Below are positions 24,001 to 39,000 of a DNA stretch of 64,000 bases, in pieces. The stretch is taken from positions 11,849,730 to 11,913,729 of the forward strand of contig CAIIXF020000007.1 of the NCBI GenBank assembly GCA_903813345.2, given 5' to 3'. Under the pieces are notes generated by a model. That model did not search any database. It saw only the letters and a program-made list of their open reading frames with translations, and was not told the DNA's origin. A program made the position numbers and the translations under genes. The DNA comes from Owenia fusiformis (lineage: Eukaryota > Annelida > Polychaeta > Sabellida > Oweniidae). Each line of letters opens with the position of its first letter. Positions within the stretch are counted from its first letter, which is position 1.

Positions 24001-27000
24001 CTCCCATGTTTTATGGATTCTTTCTATTTCCTTTTTCAATCTGTAAATGCAAAATTGAATTTAAATAAGAAATGTTTGTTTAGAATTTGAAATAACATTA
24101 AGACTTGAATGAAACATTTAAAAGGACATTGGTCAATAAGAGGATCAATTCAATGCCATTGATCAATCACTTGAACGTTCACATCATTTATGCACTAATT
24201 TTGTTAATCCCTCTGTAGTGTAAATCATTGAATCACCCATAAACCTATTGGGTTTCTCAAAAGAATCATATTTATGCACTTTTATTAATATATCACAGTT
24301 TGTTAAGAAAAAATTCCGCAATAATCCACTTAATATATATATTATCAAGAGTTATACTTACTTTTCTATTGTCTTTTTATGCTGGACTTCCACTTTTTTC
24401 ATTTTCTCATATTCTGATGCTTCTTCACGTTTCTGGGCATTTTTGCTCCTCTCCTAAATAGAAAAAGGAATGATCAGAAAGTACTCATGTATTATAGTAC
24501 TCATGTATTATAGTACTCATTATTATTATGCGAATATACATTTAATATTATTTTTAGTTCATATATTTTGTACATGTAGGTCATCACTATGTGTACAGAT
24601 CAGCATTTATATGTTTTAACATTTAGAGCATGTACAGTGTTGGTTATTATTTTGTGCATATGGATTGTTCTTGAAATTTTTCATATAGGTCATCATAGAG
24701 CTTATGTACCATGATAAGCATGTTGTATGTATAAGCAATCATTTCCATCATCTTATATGCAAATAGCACAAAATTGCCTCTCAATTTGCCTCAATTTATA
24801 GTATTCACCTTAACAAGAGCTTCCTCAATCTTCTGTTTCTGTTCAACAAGTTCTCTCATCTTGTTGTCATTTATCTTCTGCATCAACTCCATGTCTCTCT
24901 TAGCCTGCTCTTGTATCTACAAACAATATGGTTCACTTATTATGTTTCTTGGTTAATTGCTACAAAAGATATCTGATTGAATGTGCTTGAAACGGCTTGA
25001 AAAGAGAGTAGCAAGATATGATATTCAATTTTATCTACTGGTGCATATGATTCAAAGGATATTGTATGTCTATCTGTACATGTATTCATATTATATATCA
25101 TTTTCAGACATTTCTCTGGTTTTAAGTACATGTAGCAATCCCAAAAACACAAAACAACGGGAGAAAAACATGTAATAATTAACAGTGGACACTTACATGA
25201 AGTGCGTGTACAGCTGTATTCGTACAAATAGGAGACAGATACTGTTTCATATGTGTGCTAAATGCACACTTCATTGAATGCCTGATTATTTTACTTTACA
25301 GTCCAGGAAAATCGTATATTGCCGACAATGTTGAAAAACGTAGGCAATAATATTGTATTGTATTTTTATATATTATATATGGAATAAATTAGAAATGAAA
25401 AAAAGGAAAATCTTCCCTCCTCCAGAAATATCTTGGCATACTTACTGACTGTTTTGCTTCCTTTAGATGTTCGGCCATGTTAGTCTCCATCTCTAACTTC
25501 TGCTGTTCAATCTGTAATATCAAATCATATAGTTACTTTCAAGATCTCATTTAAATACATCTATAGTTGCACACAGACATGAGGCAATTGCCTCCCAAAT
25601 TGCCTCACCAAAATGTTACAGATATATATTTAATCGGAAGTTCTTATTAAACTGTGAACGTGAAGTAGATAGTAGTATACCTCCCTTAGTATAAACTTGT
25701 CATGTTTTTTTACATTTGTCTTGTCAAATATCTGAACATGGGTATGCCATTGAATTGCATCTCATTTGATAGAATACATGCAGATAACTATGAGAGGAAA
25801 CAAGGAAAGCACATACAACAATTAGCTAGTCTATAAGTATGATGCAAAATATATCTAGGAACACAAATGATAATTACATTTTTTCATATATGTCTACAAC
25901 ATAAAAAACTACATGTAGTTTACATGTGCCAAGTACATTTTACCGTAATATGTACATCTACTCAAATATACAATTTTACAAAAATACTATTTTGGTATAA
26001 TGCTATGAACTACATCCATGACCCATTCCAATTTATTCAGACCCATTCCTCTTTTATCAGATGCCCAAGAAAGGAAAAAAGAAGGGGGTACTGCAATCTG
26101 GCATACTATGACAGAAGAAAATGTATTGAGAAAGGAAGATACACCATACAACATATACAGGTGATATATAAAACACTGTTACAGGTATGATACAATGAGG
26201 TGGATAAGTAGGCTGAATTACCCTAGTATTAACAAATCCTATTGGTATCAGGTCAGCACTCTCTATCTGTGGTGGGGATGTGAGAGAAAAAATATTACAT
26301 ATTAAGGTGATGAAAGGGGATACAGTATGCACACATTAATGTGATATGAAACTCTGTATTTGTGATGTCAGGGAACACAATATGGGTGATGTCGGGAAAT
26401 ATTGAAAAACACAAAGGATGTCAGGATACAATTTACTGATGTCAGGGTGGTACTAAAGTTCTGTTAGTCTCAGATGGTATATACTGATGTGAGTGATGTC
26501 AGGACGTTACAGTTTACTGATGTCAGGGTGGTACTAAAGTTCTGTTAGTCTCAGATGGTACATACTGATGTGAGTGATGTCAGGTTACAATTTACTGATG
26601 TCATGGTGGTACTAAAATTATGTTAGTCTCAGATGGTAGATACTGATGTGAGTGATGTCAGGTTACAATTTAATGATGTCAGGGTGGTACTAAGTTATGT
26701 TAGTCTCAGATGGTATATACTGATGTGAGTGATGTCAGGTTACAATTGATGTCAGGATAGTACTAAAATTCTGTTAGTCTCAGGTGGTATATACTGATGT
26801 GAGTGATGTCAGGTTACAATTTACTGATGGCAGGGTGGTACTAAAGCTAACTGATGTGAGTGATGTCAGGTTACAATTTACTGATGTCAGGGTGGTACTA
26901 AGTTATGTTAGTCTCAGATGGTATATACTGATGTGAGTGATGTCAGGTTACAATTGATGTCAGGGTGATACTAAAGTTCTGTTAGTCTCAGATGGTACAT

Positions 27001-30000
27001 GCTGATGTTAGTGATGTCAGGTTACAATGGAGTCATGTTGGGATAATCCATGTGTGATGTCAAAACACTCTAAATATAAGCAATTTTAGGGAATAGGGAA
27101 TAACATTAATCATTTAACAGGTTAAGTAATATTTACATTTTAAGTCCTAAAAATACCATCTCTCAATTCCTCCCTCCCTTGAGAGTCTTATACACAAATT
27201 CGTTGAATGGAGATTTGGTTGATATTTAATTACTTACCAATCTTTTATTGGATGCTTTGTCTTGTTCCAGTTTTGCACTTTGCTCCTTCTGTTCATATTT
27301 AAGCTACAAAATAATAAATAGTTGACTTTATCAAATAGTTTGATTTATCAAATTCCATATACCATAGTTATTTATTTCATGCTTGGGTTACACATAGTTA
27401 GGTTGCATGCAATTCAGGATAGGAGACAATGACATTTCAAAAACTGACTAAAATGTCCAACTTCAGAACCTATTAGTGAACTAAGCTCTTGGTAGTGCTT
27501 TTAACTTTAGTTGATTCAAAATTAGTGCAATACTGATTCAATATTCACGGATGTAATTTTTTAAATATATGAAATAAAAAAATTATCATTGATTCCTATT
27601 CCTGGTGGTGGAGAGTAGTCACATTTTACAAAAAAAAACATTTACAAACATTTTTATGTTATCTTAAATTTATATTAGGTTCATCTCCAAATTATCCTCA
27701 GTTCATAAACATGTTACTACATTTTGTGCAAACAAGCAACTTAATAAATCAATCTTGAATATAATTATACATTAACAATTATTACAAATTATTGTGTCAT
27801 TATAATGGGGTTAATATATTCATCAATCAGACCATGTTAACATTGTTATAATGAAACAAGGTATTCATATATTAGCTGGCTCTACCCTAACATTAAATGA
27901 AGATTAGATTAAGTGTACACATGGAAGATTGTTACTAGCAACTGTTATGTTTTACTTTTGCTTTGTTTTATTTTATTGTTAGCTGCAGCTCAAGATGGAT
28001 ATTGTTTTCCAATGTTACTATTGAAGGTACTGGCCAAGTGGAATCTGAGAGAATTCAGTTCCGGGATTCAGTATTCAAAGATTCTACTAAAAATATTACT
28101 CTACACCATCAAAGTAATGTTATATAATTTTGTTAAAGAAATAATTTGATATCATGAATGCGTTTCTATAACCCATATTAAAGTAAATTAAGAGAGCATG
28201 TTATTTATGAATGAATATACTAATGATCTATGTAAATGAGTATATAATGTATTGGTGGCATACATCTTCCTCTACATTTTTGTTGTTTTCACTTTTTGCA
28301 AGTTGAGCAGCTTTGGACAGCATTGAGACAACATTCCTTCTGACTGATTTCTTAAGCTACAATTATGGAGTACAAATATGTACAATAAACTACTCATTGA
28401 CACTGGTAAAATGGAATAAAATGTATAGTTCACTGTATTTTCAATTTAGAATTCCCAAATATGCATGTAGAATTCGTCAATTCATTGTGTCCTTTATAGA
28501 TTTCAATTCAACATGTAAAAAAAATTAATGAATAGACCCATTAGTAAAATGGATGTGCTCAAAAATGGTTGTACAGTTGTTATATAAGCTTGTTCCTCAC
28601 TACCCTCTATCTCCATTCAAGACAATATCTCAGAGCTGAGGGGAATGATGACTAAGCACTCTGGAATCAGGGTAATAACATGCAATGTGCAAACACAAAC
28701 ATGCACAGATCACAAGACACTCCAAACAAATACCATACATTCAAATATGTGCATGTGTACAAACACAGACACACGTGTATATGTGACCATGCTTAATATT
28801 TTTGAGATAAACCACATGATGTTTTTAGTATGTAAATACAGCAAACAAACTAAACACATGAATCATTTCTGAGGAGTGAAACAAAATAAATAAAATATTT
28901 TATTTATTTATTTTGATTTTTCATCTCCTCACACTATACAATCAATAAAACACATTTAATGAATAATCAGTAACAAAAACATCTTTGTAAAAGGATCAGT
29001 AGAAAGCAATATCTAAACTCTGTAAGATACTACAGTAAAACCGGTACATCCGAACACTTTAAATCTGAACAACTCTCAAATTGAGCACTTTTTGAGTTCC
29101 ATTTTGCCATATAGTTCCATGTTAAAAATCGATGATATATGAGCACTTGGCAGCGAACATTCCCCTTTAGATTAGTTCCAGTTATGTTCGGATTAGACAG
29201 GTTTTACTGTTCTATAAAACATACAATTTGCATAAAAATCATCTGTAATAATAACTATTGACAGACTATGGTATATCTTTGGTCTTGCATCAAATGTCTC
29301 ACCCTCATCTTCATTACATTTCTCAAAGTATCAGATATCTGTGTAATTTCAATTGTTTTGAGTGAATTGAGACTTGAAGCAAGACATCATACCAAACTGT
29401 AAAAATGATGGCTTGAGTATTTGCAAATTAGTAGAATAAAATAATCTAGAAGCATTTTGGTGTCATTGAGTATTCTTACCGTTTCGGCCTATGAAAATAT
29501 TAGATTAGTTTTAAACTGTTCAATTCAATATAGCATGCAGTACATCTAAAGTTAAATAAACATCTTATAAAATGTAAAAACACATTAATTATTGAATGAA
29601 TATGTATTTCATGTACACACTCTGGATTGAGTTGTAATGAAATAAAGCAATAAAATTATGAATTCATCTTTATTTTATTTTAGCAAGTTTGACTTTTATG
29701 AAGGAAGAAGTTTACCTGTTCAATGAGAATTCTCTCTTTCTCTAACTGTTCATTCAATTTGGCAATTTCATAATCTGCAAATTCAATGTACAATATATGT
29801 AAGACAATTTAAGGTACAATAAGTCCCACAATGCAAGGTACAATATGTTTAGGATAATTCCAGTTACAATTCATATTCCACAATTCAATGTACAATAATT
29901 ATATATGTAAGACAATTCAGTGTACAATATATATCCAGCATTTCAAGGTACAATACAGACCTAAAGTTCAAGGTATAATATATCCCACAATGTGAGACAA

Positions 30001-33000
30001 TATAATCGACCATGGTTCAAAACATAAAAGATCACCAATAACATACAAAGTACTTTAATTGCATGAAAAATAGACAAAATCATTTTAGATTAAGAGCTTT
30101 GGACTAAGAGAGAGGAAAGGACAGATTCTGATACTATATTGATGTTTTAGAGGTTACTCACTTAATTGTGTGGTTGTCTCTTCCTTGAGATCCAGGGCAT
30201 GTTCAAGACTGTCTATCTTCTTCTCCATCTTCACTTTGTCTTCTCTGAGCTCCTCTAGTTCAGGGTCAATACTAGGGGAGCCTGTGGAGAAGGCCGAATG
30301 GTCATGCTGCAAATGATTTTACAATTTAAAACTGTAATATAGGCTAATAGCAGGGCTTTAAACTCACAGCTGCCTGACTCCCAATGGGAATCAGTTTTCA
30401 CTCTTGGCAATGAACTTGAAAAACGTTTTGCCTATTTGGCAATGGGCAGGATGTTGATTTATCGTATGATCTGTAAAATAAAGCCTTCTGATTGGTCAGT
30501 TCTTGTGCTGTACCAATCTGTATTGCAACTGAGATTGTCCCCATTGATCATCTCCGTCGCAATACAGAAAATATTGGTACGGAGGGGACATTCTCAGTAG
30601 CAATACAGAGGATCACACGATAAAAACGTTATATAATATAGAAATCTGCTCTCGATATTCTGTAGGTTGGCACTCGACTTTGTCTCGTTCCAATACAGAT
30701 TTCTCGAGCAGAATATATCCTGTATTGCACTTCAAATCATTTAATAACTTATAATACTAAATGGGGCAATTGTGTATCAATCTTAGTCCAGTCTAATAGT
30801 AATATTCTTTATTCAAGAATTAATTTGATTTAAACATAGGTATACATTATATTGTATAGTTTTATGAATATGAAAATATGAAAAATATGTACACTATATA
30901 AAATTTCCCCAAACTCAGATTGAGCAAATCTTGTACAAGTGTCTCCTGACAAAACAGTGTTGGTGATAAAAAATGGATTCACCTGGATAACATCAGTAGT
31001 TGACTTACTATGAAATGCACGATATTCAATTCAAATAACAACCAGGATGTCATATCCATTACTAAAATTAAAACTAAACCCAGAAATCTATGTGTTTTGT
31101 CTTACAGTAATTAGCACTAATTACAAACCTCTCCATCATCAATATTATCTATGAAGAGGACTCTCTCCTGAATCCATAGAGCAGCATTAATATTCAGTAG
31201 AGACATTAGTATATCATTAAAATATATATCGATACCTGATTTTTCTTTACATATTTATATTTATATTATATTCGTTTATTTTTATATTTTCTGCACATTT
31301 TCATGTTACTTGTTTTTTGTTTTTTTTACGACATGGCAATTCCTTTTAATGATTTTGATGAGACTAAAAATAGCAATAAAAAATTCACCTCATCTGCCCT
31401 GGCTTGGTATTGCTGTATCTGCATCTTCATCATTTGTATGATGGACTCATTCCTCTGAATGGTGGCCTGCATTTCCTTAATCTTTTCATCATGTTTGCCA
31501 TCATTCTTCCCCTTTGTCTTCCTCTCTGCCTTAAGCTTTGTGTCAAAGTTTTGCTGAAATAAGAGGTATATTTTGCTCATTTAAATGTCCAATACTTTAG
31601 ATTTTGTAAAGTTAATATACAATGATCAAAATTGTAGTTAGTAAAGTTCTTGAACGAGTAAGCGTTGTTCATAAAGTGCATGTCTAAATGCAATGAGAAT
31701 TTCAGTATTACATGTTCATCTTATGGTCAAAGTGGTTGCTAAGCAAAACCAAATCTGTTCATATAATGGAGTCATTGAAGATGGTCATTTATCTATTATA
31801 CTTTAACCTCAATGAGTCTCGCAAAAAGCATATTGTCTGCATAATAATACATTGATGAAATCATTCTAACCCATTCACCATCTATATTTTGCAATTATTC
31901 TAGAAGCATTTAATTTGTGAAAGGATATAGGGAAGCAAGATGCCTTACAAATATATTGAGAAATGGGATGCATAAATCATGTAAATACATGTATGGGATG
32001 TACAATGCTAAAAATCAATACTAAGTGGGTTCATTTATTCAATATCTTATGAAAAAATCAAATGATATTCATAGAGAGTAGGCCTATCTATATGTCTGAT
32101 TGTTACATGCATGGGGTAAAGCAGGGGGTAAAGAGGATAAAAGATGGAGGTAAAATTGTAACCTCTTAATCTTATCTTATGTTTATGAGGACATATCATA
32201 GATGGCATATAACAAGTGAGTTCTTCACTTTTTATCCTATTGGTTTATGGTAGATGTTTGTACACTGCTATGATAAAACTGAAAATCACAATTTTTCTCC
32301 CAATTTTCATTTTTGTAAGTAGAAGACATCCAGTTGTTTTTATAATTGAATTCGGGGAATTTTGAAATAATTTTAGATGTAAATACATGGGCTTTCTCTC
32401 GAAAGTCCATGGTAAATGCAATGTACATGTATATCCAATCCAACCAATGTATGTTATGCCATCTAGATTGATAGTCCTGAAGGTCATTGTGAAACTGATA
32501 CTATATGGGTGTTGTATAATGATCATATGGTTCATTCTATTATACTCACATGTTGGGGGCCCTTCAGGTAGCATTGGAAGAAATATCAGTATATTGTATA
32601 TTTATACTTCAAACAACAACAAAGTTAGTCAAAAACAAAAATAAAGGACCCACGGCCCTGTGCTCACACAGTGTTTTGTGCAGCCAATGATGATTGACGT
32701 TATACATGAGAAAGTTCCCCAAAAATGACAAAGTCCCACTTTTTGTCAAATTTTATCAAGTAACCACCAAAAACTGTAATTTCAAGAGCTTTGAAATCTT
32801 CAGAGAACATAAGTTGCATATACAGCAACTACTACAAGTTATTTGAAAGTTCTACTTCAACAAAGTGTCTAGTATTTACAGAAAATTTGACTTTTTGACG
32901 TCAAAATCAGCAATTTTTCGGAAACCGGGCGAACTTGGGAAATGGCGATGATATGTCAAATAGGTATTATGGATATGCATAAAATAAATGTGGATATGAC

Positions 33001-36000
33001 TCAATCCGAATAGCAGTTTTAATCCGTGCAGCCAATATTGAGTTAATGGTTCTGTGTCAAAATATATTCAAATTTGGATATATCATCAAGACTAACATAT
33101 ATTTTTATGATCTACAAAGAGAACCCCAGGATGAACATTATTTCAGCTGATATTTAGGCTAGGCAAATGGAAGTTTAACATCCCAAAAATTGCAACAGTT
33201 TTTAAATTAGGCTTATATCGTATATTGATACCAGTTGAAAAACATATCAAAAATATAGAAAAATATATGCAGTGGACAAATATGAAATGTCACATTCCAG
33301 GTACCCCCCTCCAAATTTGAGTATGGGATTGTAAATATTTTTTTATTTCAAAATGGAATACTCTTGTCAACTAAACGAGTAATATTATGATAGTTTACTG
33401 ACATAAGAGCAACTAAAAATTGTTAACCAACTATTTGAGTGCAATAATTGGCATTTCTAGCGCCAAATATCTGAAAATAGGCCATCAAATAGCCCGAATT
33501 TAATATAACAATGTATTTATTTCTGTATCAATTCATCAGAATTGCATGAAAAATATCAAGGAGGGTATTGTACACCTGAACATTGTCTTTGATAAGTATC
33601 AGGGTCATTAAGTGTATATTGAGCGTGAAAATAATATTTGAAATTTCAATATTTTACCACACCCACTTTTGGGGTGACCTTACTTTTGTTTAATTACTTC
33701 CAAGATATGTCATATTTGAACTCAATAGCACAACTAAATTATTTGTAAAGGCTTATTTTGTCCTGAAAACAGTTTTTTGAGGTTTTCGGGAAAGGATTAT
33801 GTAAAAAAAGTAGAAAAACAGCAAATGCCAGGTGAAAAATAGGGGAAGCCCTAGTTTTAGTTGATAACTGTTAGATTATCAAATGTTTTTTCCTTTTAAA
33901 TTCAATTTGATATATAATATACATTTTCTTGTAAAACAGAGAATGATTTGTTACAATCAGTGGTCAAAAAATGTCCTTGAAAAGGCAACAAAATGTTAAA
34001 TATCCCTGTCCCTGACATCAGTTTATTAATATGAGCCAAAAAAGGTAACCCAACCAAATGTTTGTTAATAACCCAGTCATTCAGCATGGGTTTGACATCA
34101 TATTTGGCACAATTACCTTGTTCAATGTTCTTTCATTCTACTAAGTGTCATTCATCTATCCTTAATAGTCACGTTTTTATGGCCATTTACAAAATGTGCT
34201 CAAAATATCGAAATGTGCCTAACTGACTGGACATCAATACCACCAGTTTTTTTTTATCTGTGGACCTTTTTTCGATACTAACAACACTTGAAACATTAAA
34301 ACAAGAGATAAGAATGAATATGAGAGTCATAACGCATGATTTTTATGCTCCTGATTTGAACAACAACGCACGATACGTTCAAGTTGGCCTCCAGGCATGA
34401 CACCCATATTTCATGGCATGGTATAAAATGGCCATAAAATCGTGACCACTAGAGACCACTGAGGCTAGGTAGATTGATAATACATTGACTAAGACTCAAT
34501 TCTGCCAAATATGACACTAAATCCATGCAGGATGATTGCCCAGCCTATTGCCAGGTATAGTCAGTCTATACCAAAAGTATACTAAAAGTATACCTTGTTG
34601 ATAGGTCTATACTGATACCAGACTGATACCATACCAATTAATAGGTATATATACTGAATATAGATCTGTAAATAGGTATGAAGATACTGAATATACTGAA
34701 AGTTTACCTGTTTTACTTATGATTTTCAATAGTATACTGAAAGCATACCAAACAAACTCTGATAAATACTGAATATACTGAAAGCATACCAGTTTTACTT
34801 ATGATTTTCAATAGTATACTGAAAGCATACCAAATAAACTCTGATAAATAATGATTAGACTGAACGTATACCAGTTTTACTTTATCATTTTATAATATAA
34901 ACGGCAAATGCAAAATTCATGATAAAACTATAAGTTAACAATTATTCATATGTAAGTTCTATTTTATGACCATTTGTTTCCACAACCTGTCCTACCAGAC
35001 TAGGTGGCAGGGGAGCATTCCTGCTCATAATTACATTGAATGTTTAATCCATTGAAAACACAAAAAATGAGAGAAAGATATGATAGAAAAATTGGTGTAA
35101 AATTTAAAAAAGAAATACAGTTAAAATTTGAAAATTAAAACTTTGCATCAAAAATACATCATGAATAAAACTTGAATATAGTTAATATAAGAATATTGAT
35201 TTATTTGTGGTATGTCTTTTAGAAGTCTTCATAATCCTGCTTCTAATTAATTAGTTAATGTAATGCTAGAAAATAAGACTGCTATCCAAATTACATGTAC
35301 TAATTTTTCTCATCTGCAGAATGATTTAAAATTTAAGGTATCTCATTGGTAGAGTCATATTCATCCATATCAGTCTACAGACTAACATATTAAGACTGTC
35401 AGTATAGACTAAATGTTGACCTATAGGAATATACTGATACCATACTGAAAGTATACCTATACATATATACTGAATGTATACTCATTGGTATATACTGAAA
35501 TTATACTGAAACCATACTGGTATGTATTTACTGAAAGTATACTGAATGTATACCCATTGGTTTATACTGAAAGTATACTGAAACCATACTGGTAGGTCTA
35601 ATTACCATAATTGAAACATACCTGTCAATGGAATCATAACATGGGACATATACTGAAAGTATACTGAAACTAGACTAAAAGTTGACCTGTCAGTATAGAC
35701 TGAAAGTATACCTGTCAGTATATACTGACCATACCTGGCAATGGGCTGGGTGGACTGGATTATTAAGATTTGTTTGGGTTACCTTTTTGGCTCGACCTGT
35801 ATAAGGAAAAATTGTTACTTTTGACTAAGGTGTTCTTAACCATACAGTGATATTGAGAAATGAAATGAAGAAGTTCAACTGAAGAATGTTCGATTTCAAG
35901 ATGAAATTCAATAAAAAATGAGGAAAAGGTTTCTACATTAATAAATCCTCCTGAGTTAGCTAGTGTAACGCAAAGTAAATCCCTGGTCTTTATACAGGGC

Positions 36001-39000
36001 CTGGTTCGATTATGTTATGTTCATTATCAAGAATGCTGCCTTAATTTTGTAATCTTAACCTTCATATATGTGTCTTACTCATAGAGAGCAAAAAAGAATG
36101 CTGATTAAATAAGCTTAATACTATTATGTTGTAACAACAATCAGTTACAACCTTGTCTATCACCAGCCTTCATCAGGGGCGGATATGGGAACCAACAAGG
36201 TGTGGGGGGGCAAATGTCAGGTCTGAGAAAAAAACTTCCACGGAAAAAATTTTGGGCCCCTAAAACCCTGAAGTGGGCCCAAATTTTGAAATATTGAGAC
36301 CCATTTTCTTCAATTAAAAAATAAGGCTTTAAAAGGCCCATTTATGACCAAAAAGGCCCACTTTTCGGAGCCTTAAGGCCTTTTTTGGGCCCAATTTTTT
36401 TTCTGGGCCCGCCCAAGGGGTGGGAGGGGCCGAGATCAGCCAGTGTTCATTATTTAGTTATCATTATTCTCATGATCAGTAATGGAGGTATTTGCACAAA
36501 TGCCTTTGCATACCTTACATGTCAAAGAACAGTTATTTCATTTTTCTACAAGAACATCTCATAGAAATACAATCTGCCTTACACACACAATGGATGATCT
36601 CTGAGAAAGGGGAGCTGCATTTAGGCAATTGGTACATAGTTTCGTTGCTTATTTCCCAGCCCAATTATAATGGAGGCATTTATTTCCCTCCCACTCCTGG
36701 ATCTGATGGTACACTCTGTAACTGTGGTATTCCGCAGCATCAGAAAATGGAGGAAGAACACGGGGCTGCAATAATTCAGATCTTGCTGCTCTCTTTTAAT
36801 AAAATTTTAGAAGCCTATGATTATTTAGGTTTTCACCATTTTTCCACCATAAATTGACAAAAGAGCATGTTCCTCTGCAATGACAGAGTTGCTTGCATTT
36901 CACTGGTTTTCTACTTGTTTACGTTGTAACAAAATCACAAGCATGTATCAGTATTATATGTTTAAAAAATGTACATATTTGCGAACAAATAGTTCAGAAG
37001 ACAACAGAATCTTCGATTTAATTCCATAAACGGTATTTCGATAAACAATTAAGATCTGCACTTTTAACCCAAACCGTTTATTTAACTTAAGTAAGGAATT
37101 AAATCAACAATTCTGTGAGAAAAAACATCGTGGGAATTCTGCCTACAACGCGTGAAAATAAGGAAAAAAGAAATATCGTACTTTCGACGTTTAGACATTT
37201 TGTTACCGAAACGACAAGCGTAATCGAGCGGATCACCAGTGCTTTTGGTAATTTAAAAACAACTGCTTGTTTTCTCAAGAAATCACTCTTTTTTATCTGC
37301 CTCAATGATAGCCTCTTGTCCATGCCATATAACCTGAATGCGATGTCACACCCCAGAAAAGAAACAAAATATTGTCACAGACCACTTTTCCCAAAGACAA
37401 TCTTATTTCATTTATATTCCAACATTTTGTTTCTTGGGTTGCTGCTTTTGGTTCAGGTTTGAAGAAAATGTTGAAGTTTGTGTTTTGTGCATGATAAATG
37501 AGAAGCACAAGGAGATCTGTATGAGTACTGTATTTGAGGTTTGGACACTTTGGATTGCAGTTTTCACAATCACAATATCTGCATCCGATTCTGAATGCAG
37601 CACATGTACACTCAATGTTTTCCAACCTGACAGACAGAATTACCATCATTCCTATGCACTGAAATTATTTAATGAAAGACTCCCCAGATATCTGAGATTT
37701 TAATGTTCTCTGTCAGTTTAAATTCCGTTTAATAACCATAAATTCGTTTCTACAGCATTATACATCCAATTGATAGTTCCATAGTAATGTACTCTTATGT
37801 AATAATTTATTTATCTGATGAATTTAAATATATGCAAATTTTGTAATTGCGGATTGTAATTAATAATTTAAACAATATCAAATTCCACAAAAACTACAAC
37901 TTACATTATTTAGATAAGCCTAGTATAGAGCAGTTATCAAATACCCTAATATCAGAGTGGTGATATGTAATTATTCATTAAATAAAAGTGAGGTCACCTT
38001 AACATTTCACCTGGTGCAACTAATAATTCCATTTTTCATACTAATAAGGTATAAACCTTCACAAAACTTGTATTTTAGATGATGGCAAGCCTATATAAAT
38101 GATTTAGATGTCAACTCTAATACAAATATGATGCATTGTGGGAGTTAATCATCAAAACTATAGTCTCCCCTATAGTGGGCGGGGCAAAACTATGAAAATG
38201 AAATAATTTTTTTCTTCCTAAGTATACACCTTAGAATTCTGACACTCACCAAATATAAAGTTCATATGAATATGTAACACCATGATTTTTTTCATGCTTT
38301 TCTGACAAACTGATCCTAAAATATCTAAATAGATATGTGATAACATGCCTGTTTTGTGGCCTATTTTGTTATACTTTGGGGTCAAATGACCAATTACTGG
38401 TCTCAAAATTGATTAAAATAATATTTTAATTATTTGTGAATATGTGATCTATCATAATAAAGCTTGAATACTTGACTAAAGTATTCCATTTGGGAAGAAA
38501 AAATTGTTTCCTACCAATACTCAATTTTGGGGTAGGGTTGTAGGGGGTACCTAGGAAGTGAAATTTCATATTTGTCCACTGCATACATTTTTCTATATTT
38601 TTGATATGTTTTTCAACTGATATTAATAAATAATATAAGACTAATTTAAAAACTGTTGCAATTTTTGGGATGTTTGGGCCTTTTATGAGCCTATTTGCTT
38701 GGCCTAATTCCACTTGAAACGTCTTGGATCTTAAAAATCTATAAGTGGGACTCCCTTTATAGAAGCTTTGAACTGAATTTACACTTCTTAATGCTAAAAT
38801 TGATAGTTTATCCATACATAAAGATGTTAAGCCAAATGTTGGCCTGATAGCTCAGAAAAAAATTAATTTTTTCGAACTTTCTCTTTACAGTCCTTGTTGC
38901 CCCTTTAAACTGTTACAAGATTTTGAAAGTCAGAAATCAATAGAGGTGTCTCAGGTTGGAAGGCTAGGGTTGGGTCACGAACAACTACTTACCAATCTCG

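Noticed and set aside
26346-27060. CRISPR-like array
   Set aside because: Eukaryotic intron; repeats are contiguous and diverged, with no unique spacers of constant length and no cas genes.
30162-30281. Shorter form of the C10orf67-like exon starting after CCACAG
   Set aside because: It breaks the reading frame with both neighbours; the TTTGCAG acceptor ending at 30307 restores it.
38426-38815. 129-codon minus-strand frame as a gene
   Set aside because: Lies wholly in a dispersed TTAA-family repeat whose other copies have stops in this frame.
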